From assembly GCA_007135635.1 (NCBI GenBank), contig SLIO01000265.1, positions 1 to 17,039 on the forward strand: 17,039 nt of DNA, given 5' to 3'. Below, piece after piece: positions 16,405 to 17,039 of the stretch. The translations under genes and the position numbers were made by a program. How positions within the stretch are numbered: the stretch's first letter is position 1; every line of letters begins with the position of its first letter. This stretch comes from Methylomicrobium sp. GTDB lineage: Bacteria > Pseudomonadota > Gammaproteobacteria > Methylococcales > Methylomonadaceae. Under the pieces are notes generated by a model. It saw only the letters and a list, made by a program, of their open reading frames with translations, searched no databases and was not told where the DNA came from.

Positions 16405-17039
16405 CTAGCGGGCATCAAGTTCTTTTATCATTTGTCGGATCCGATTTAGCAATTGTCGTTGTTGCGTTGTCGGCAATCGCTTTAGATCGCGTTCGAATTC
16501 ATTGAGGTCATAATCTTCTGTTTCATTGCTCAAATCGGATCGTTGTATACCGCAGTCGGCGAGAACACGAGTGATGGGTTCGCGTGCGTCATCTAGCGGC
16601 ATCGCCCCCGACAATATGTTTTTGAGCATGGTATGTATTCGTACGAAAACCGATTTTCCGTTTAGTAATGCCTCGGCAAATGCTAGAGCATGCTCGTCGT
16701 TATAGGCTCTTCGTCTCGTATCCGAAAAGGTGCGCATTTCAATCGTAACGAGCGCTTGTTTATCGATTCGATAATCGAAGTCGAACGGCTGATTTTGAGA
16801 AGTAATCAGACTGTTGGAATCGACAACTAGTTGCAATTGATTCGCCTTGCAAACGATTTCAAGTCTGATTAAATCATATTTCCCCCGTTTCGGTAGCGGC
16901 GATCGTGCTAGGGTGTATTCGAGGTTAGCTAAGTGGTCCCGGTTACGATGGTAACTCCATGTGTGGAAGTCCTGAGCTACTGCGGTTTGTAAAGATAAGG
17001 CGACAATGCAAAGAATCTGTAAAAAATGCTTAAATAATC
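16405..17039 (-). CDS. Secreted protein of unknown function, 5' end outside the window
   Basis: The open frame continues without a stop from 16405 to the window edge, giving at least 211 codons. An internal TTG at 16836 is therefore not a likely start. The visible N-terminus (FKHFLQILCIVALSLQTAVAQ, then DFHTWSYHRNRDHL) looks like a signal peptide with cleavage after AVAQ, so the real start is probably only a few codons beyond the edge. The middle (LIRLEIVCKANQLQLVVDSN, then FDFDYRIDKQ) is beta-rich in pattern, and the C-terminal ~50 residues are charged and helical (NEFERDLKRLPTTQQRQLL). I do not recognise the family. A faint resemblance to the TagO/VasI pattern (IRC...YRID) is not strong enough to name it. 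It is 118 bp upstream of the membrane-fusion gene, on the same strand. Confidence 0.7.
   Translation of the reverse strand, partial: LFKHFLQILCIVALSLQTAVAQDFHTWSYHRNRDHLANLEYTLARSPLPKRGKYDLIRLEIVCKANQLQLVVDSNSLITSQNQPFDFDYRIDKQALVTIEMRTFSDTRRRAYNDEHALAFAEALLNGKSVFVRIHTMLKNILSGAMPLDDAREPITRVLADCGIQRSDLSNETEDYDLNEFERDLKRLPTTQQRQLLNRIRQMIKELDAR

Overview
The window looks like chromosomal DNA of a gammaproteobacterium. NtrB and NtrC have the enterobacterial-type domain layout (NtrC is 469 residues), and GlnA is an adenylylatable type I enzyme. The number and style of short palindromic repeats between genes, two GlnK-Amt pairs and a RuMP-relevant transketolase suggest a methanotroph of the Methylococcales. 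That placement is an inference; no methane-oxidation gene is present to prove it.

Left half (1-9110) is a nitrogen-control locus. Reading leftward from about 3900, a sigma-54 promoter drives glnK2-amt2, which ends in a strong intrinsic terminator. A sigma-70-like promoter then starts glnK1, followed after a 284-bp gap by amt1. amt1 ends at a hairpin next to a perfect heptanucleotide tandem array at the window edge. Reading rightward, glnA has its own sigma-54 promoter and terminator. After about 740 bp of repeat-rich DNA comes ntrB-ntrC, whose reading frames overlap. The products form one circuit: NtrB/NtrC activate sigma-54 promoters when nitrogen is low, GlnK proteins gate the ammonium channels, and GlnA assimilates the ammonium.

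The most striking element is the glnK2/glnA divergent control region (about 3900-4125). Two NtrC-type boxes lie 32 bp apart, centre to centre. They sit at the midpoint between two outward-facing -24/-12 promoters, so the layout is symmetric to within a base pair.

Right half (9111-17039): a leftward transketolase keeps every catalytic residue I could align. It is followed by 0.8 kb of non-coding DNA holding several structured repeats. Then comes a leftward membrane-fusion protein/RND pump pair with a 4-bp overlap. At the right edge is a partial secreted protein of unknown function that runs off the window. A roughly 57-bp palindromic element occurs twice, in the glnA leader and just upstream of the membrane-fusion gene, where it creates a false N-terminal extension. 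No tRNA, rRNA, CRISPR array, transposase or phage gene was seen.
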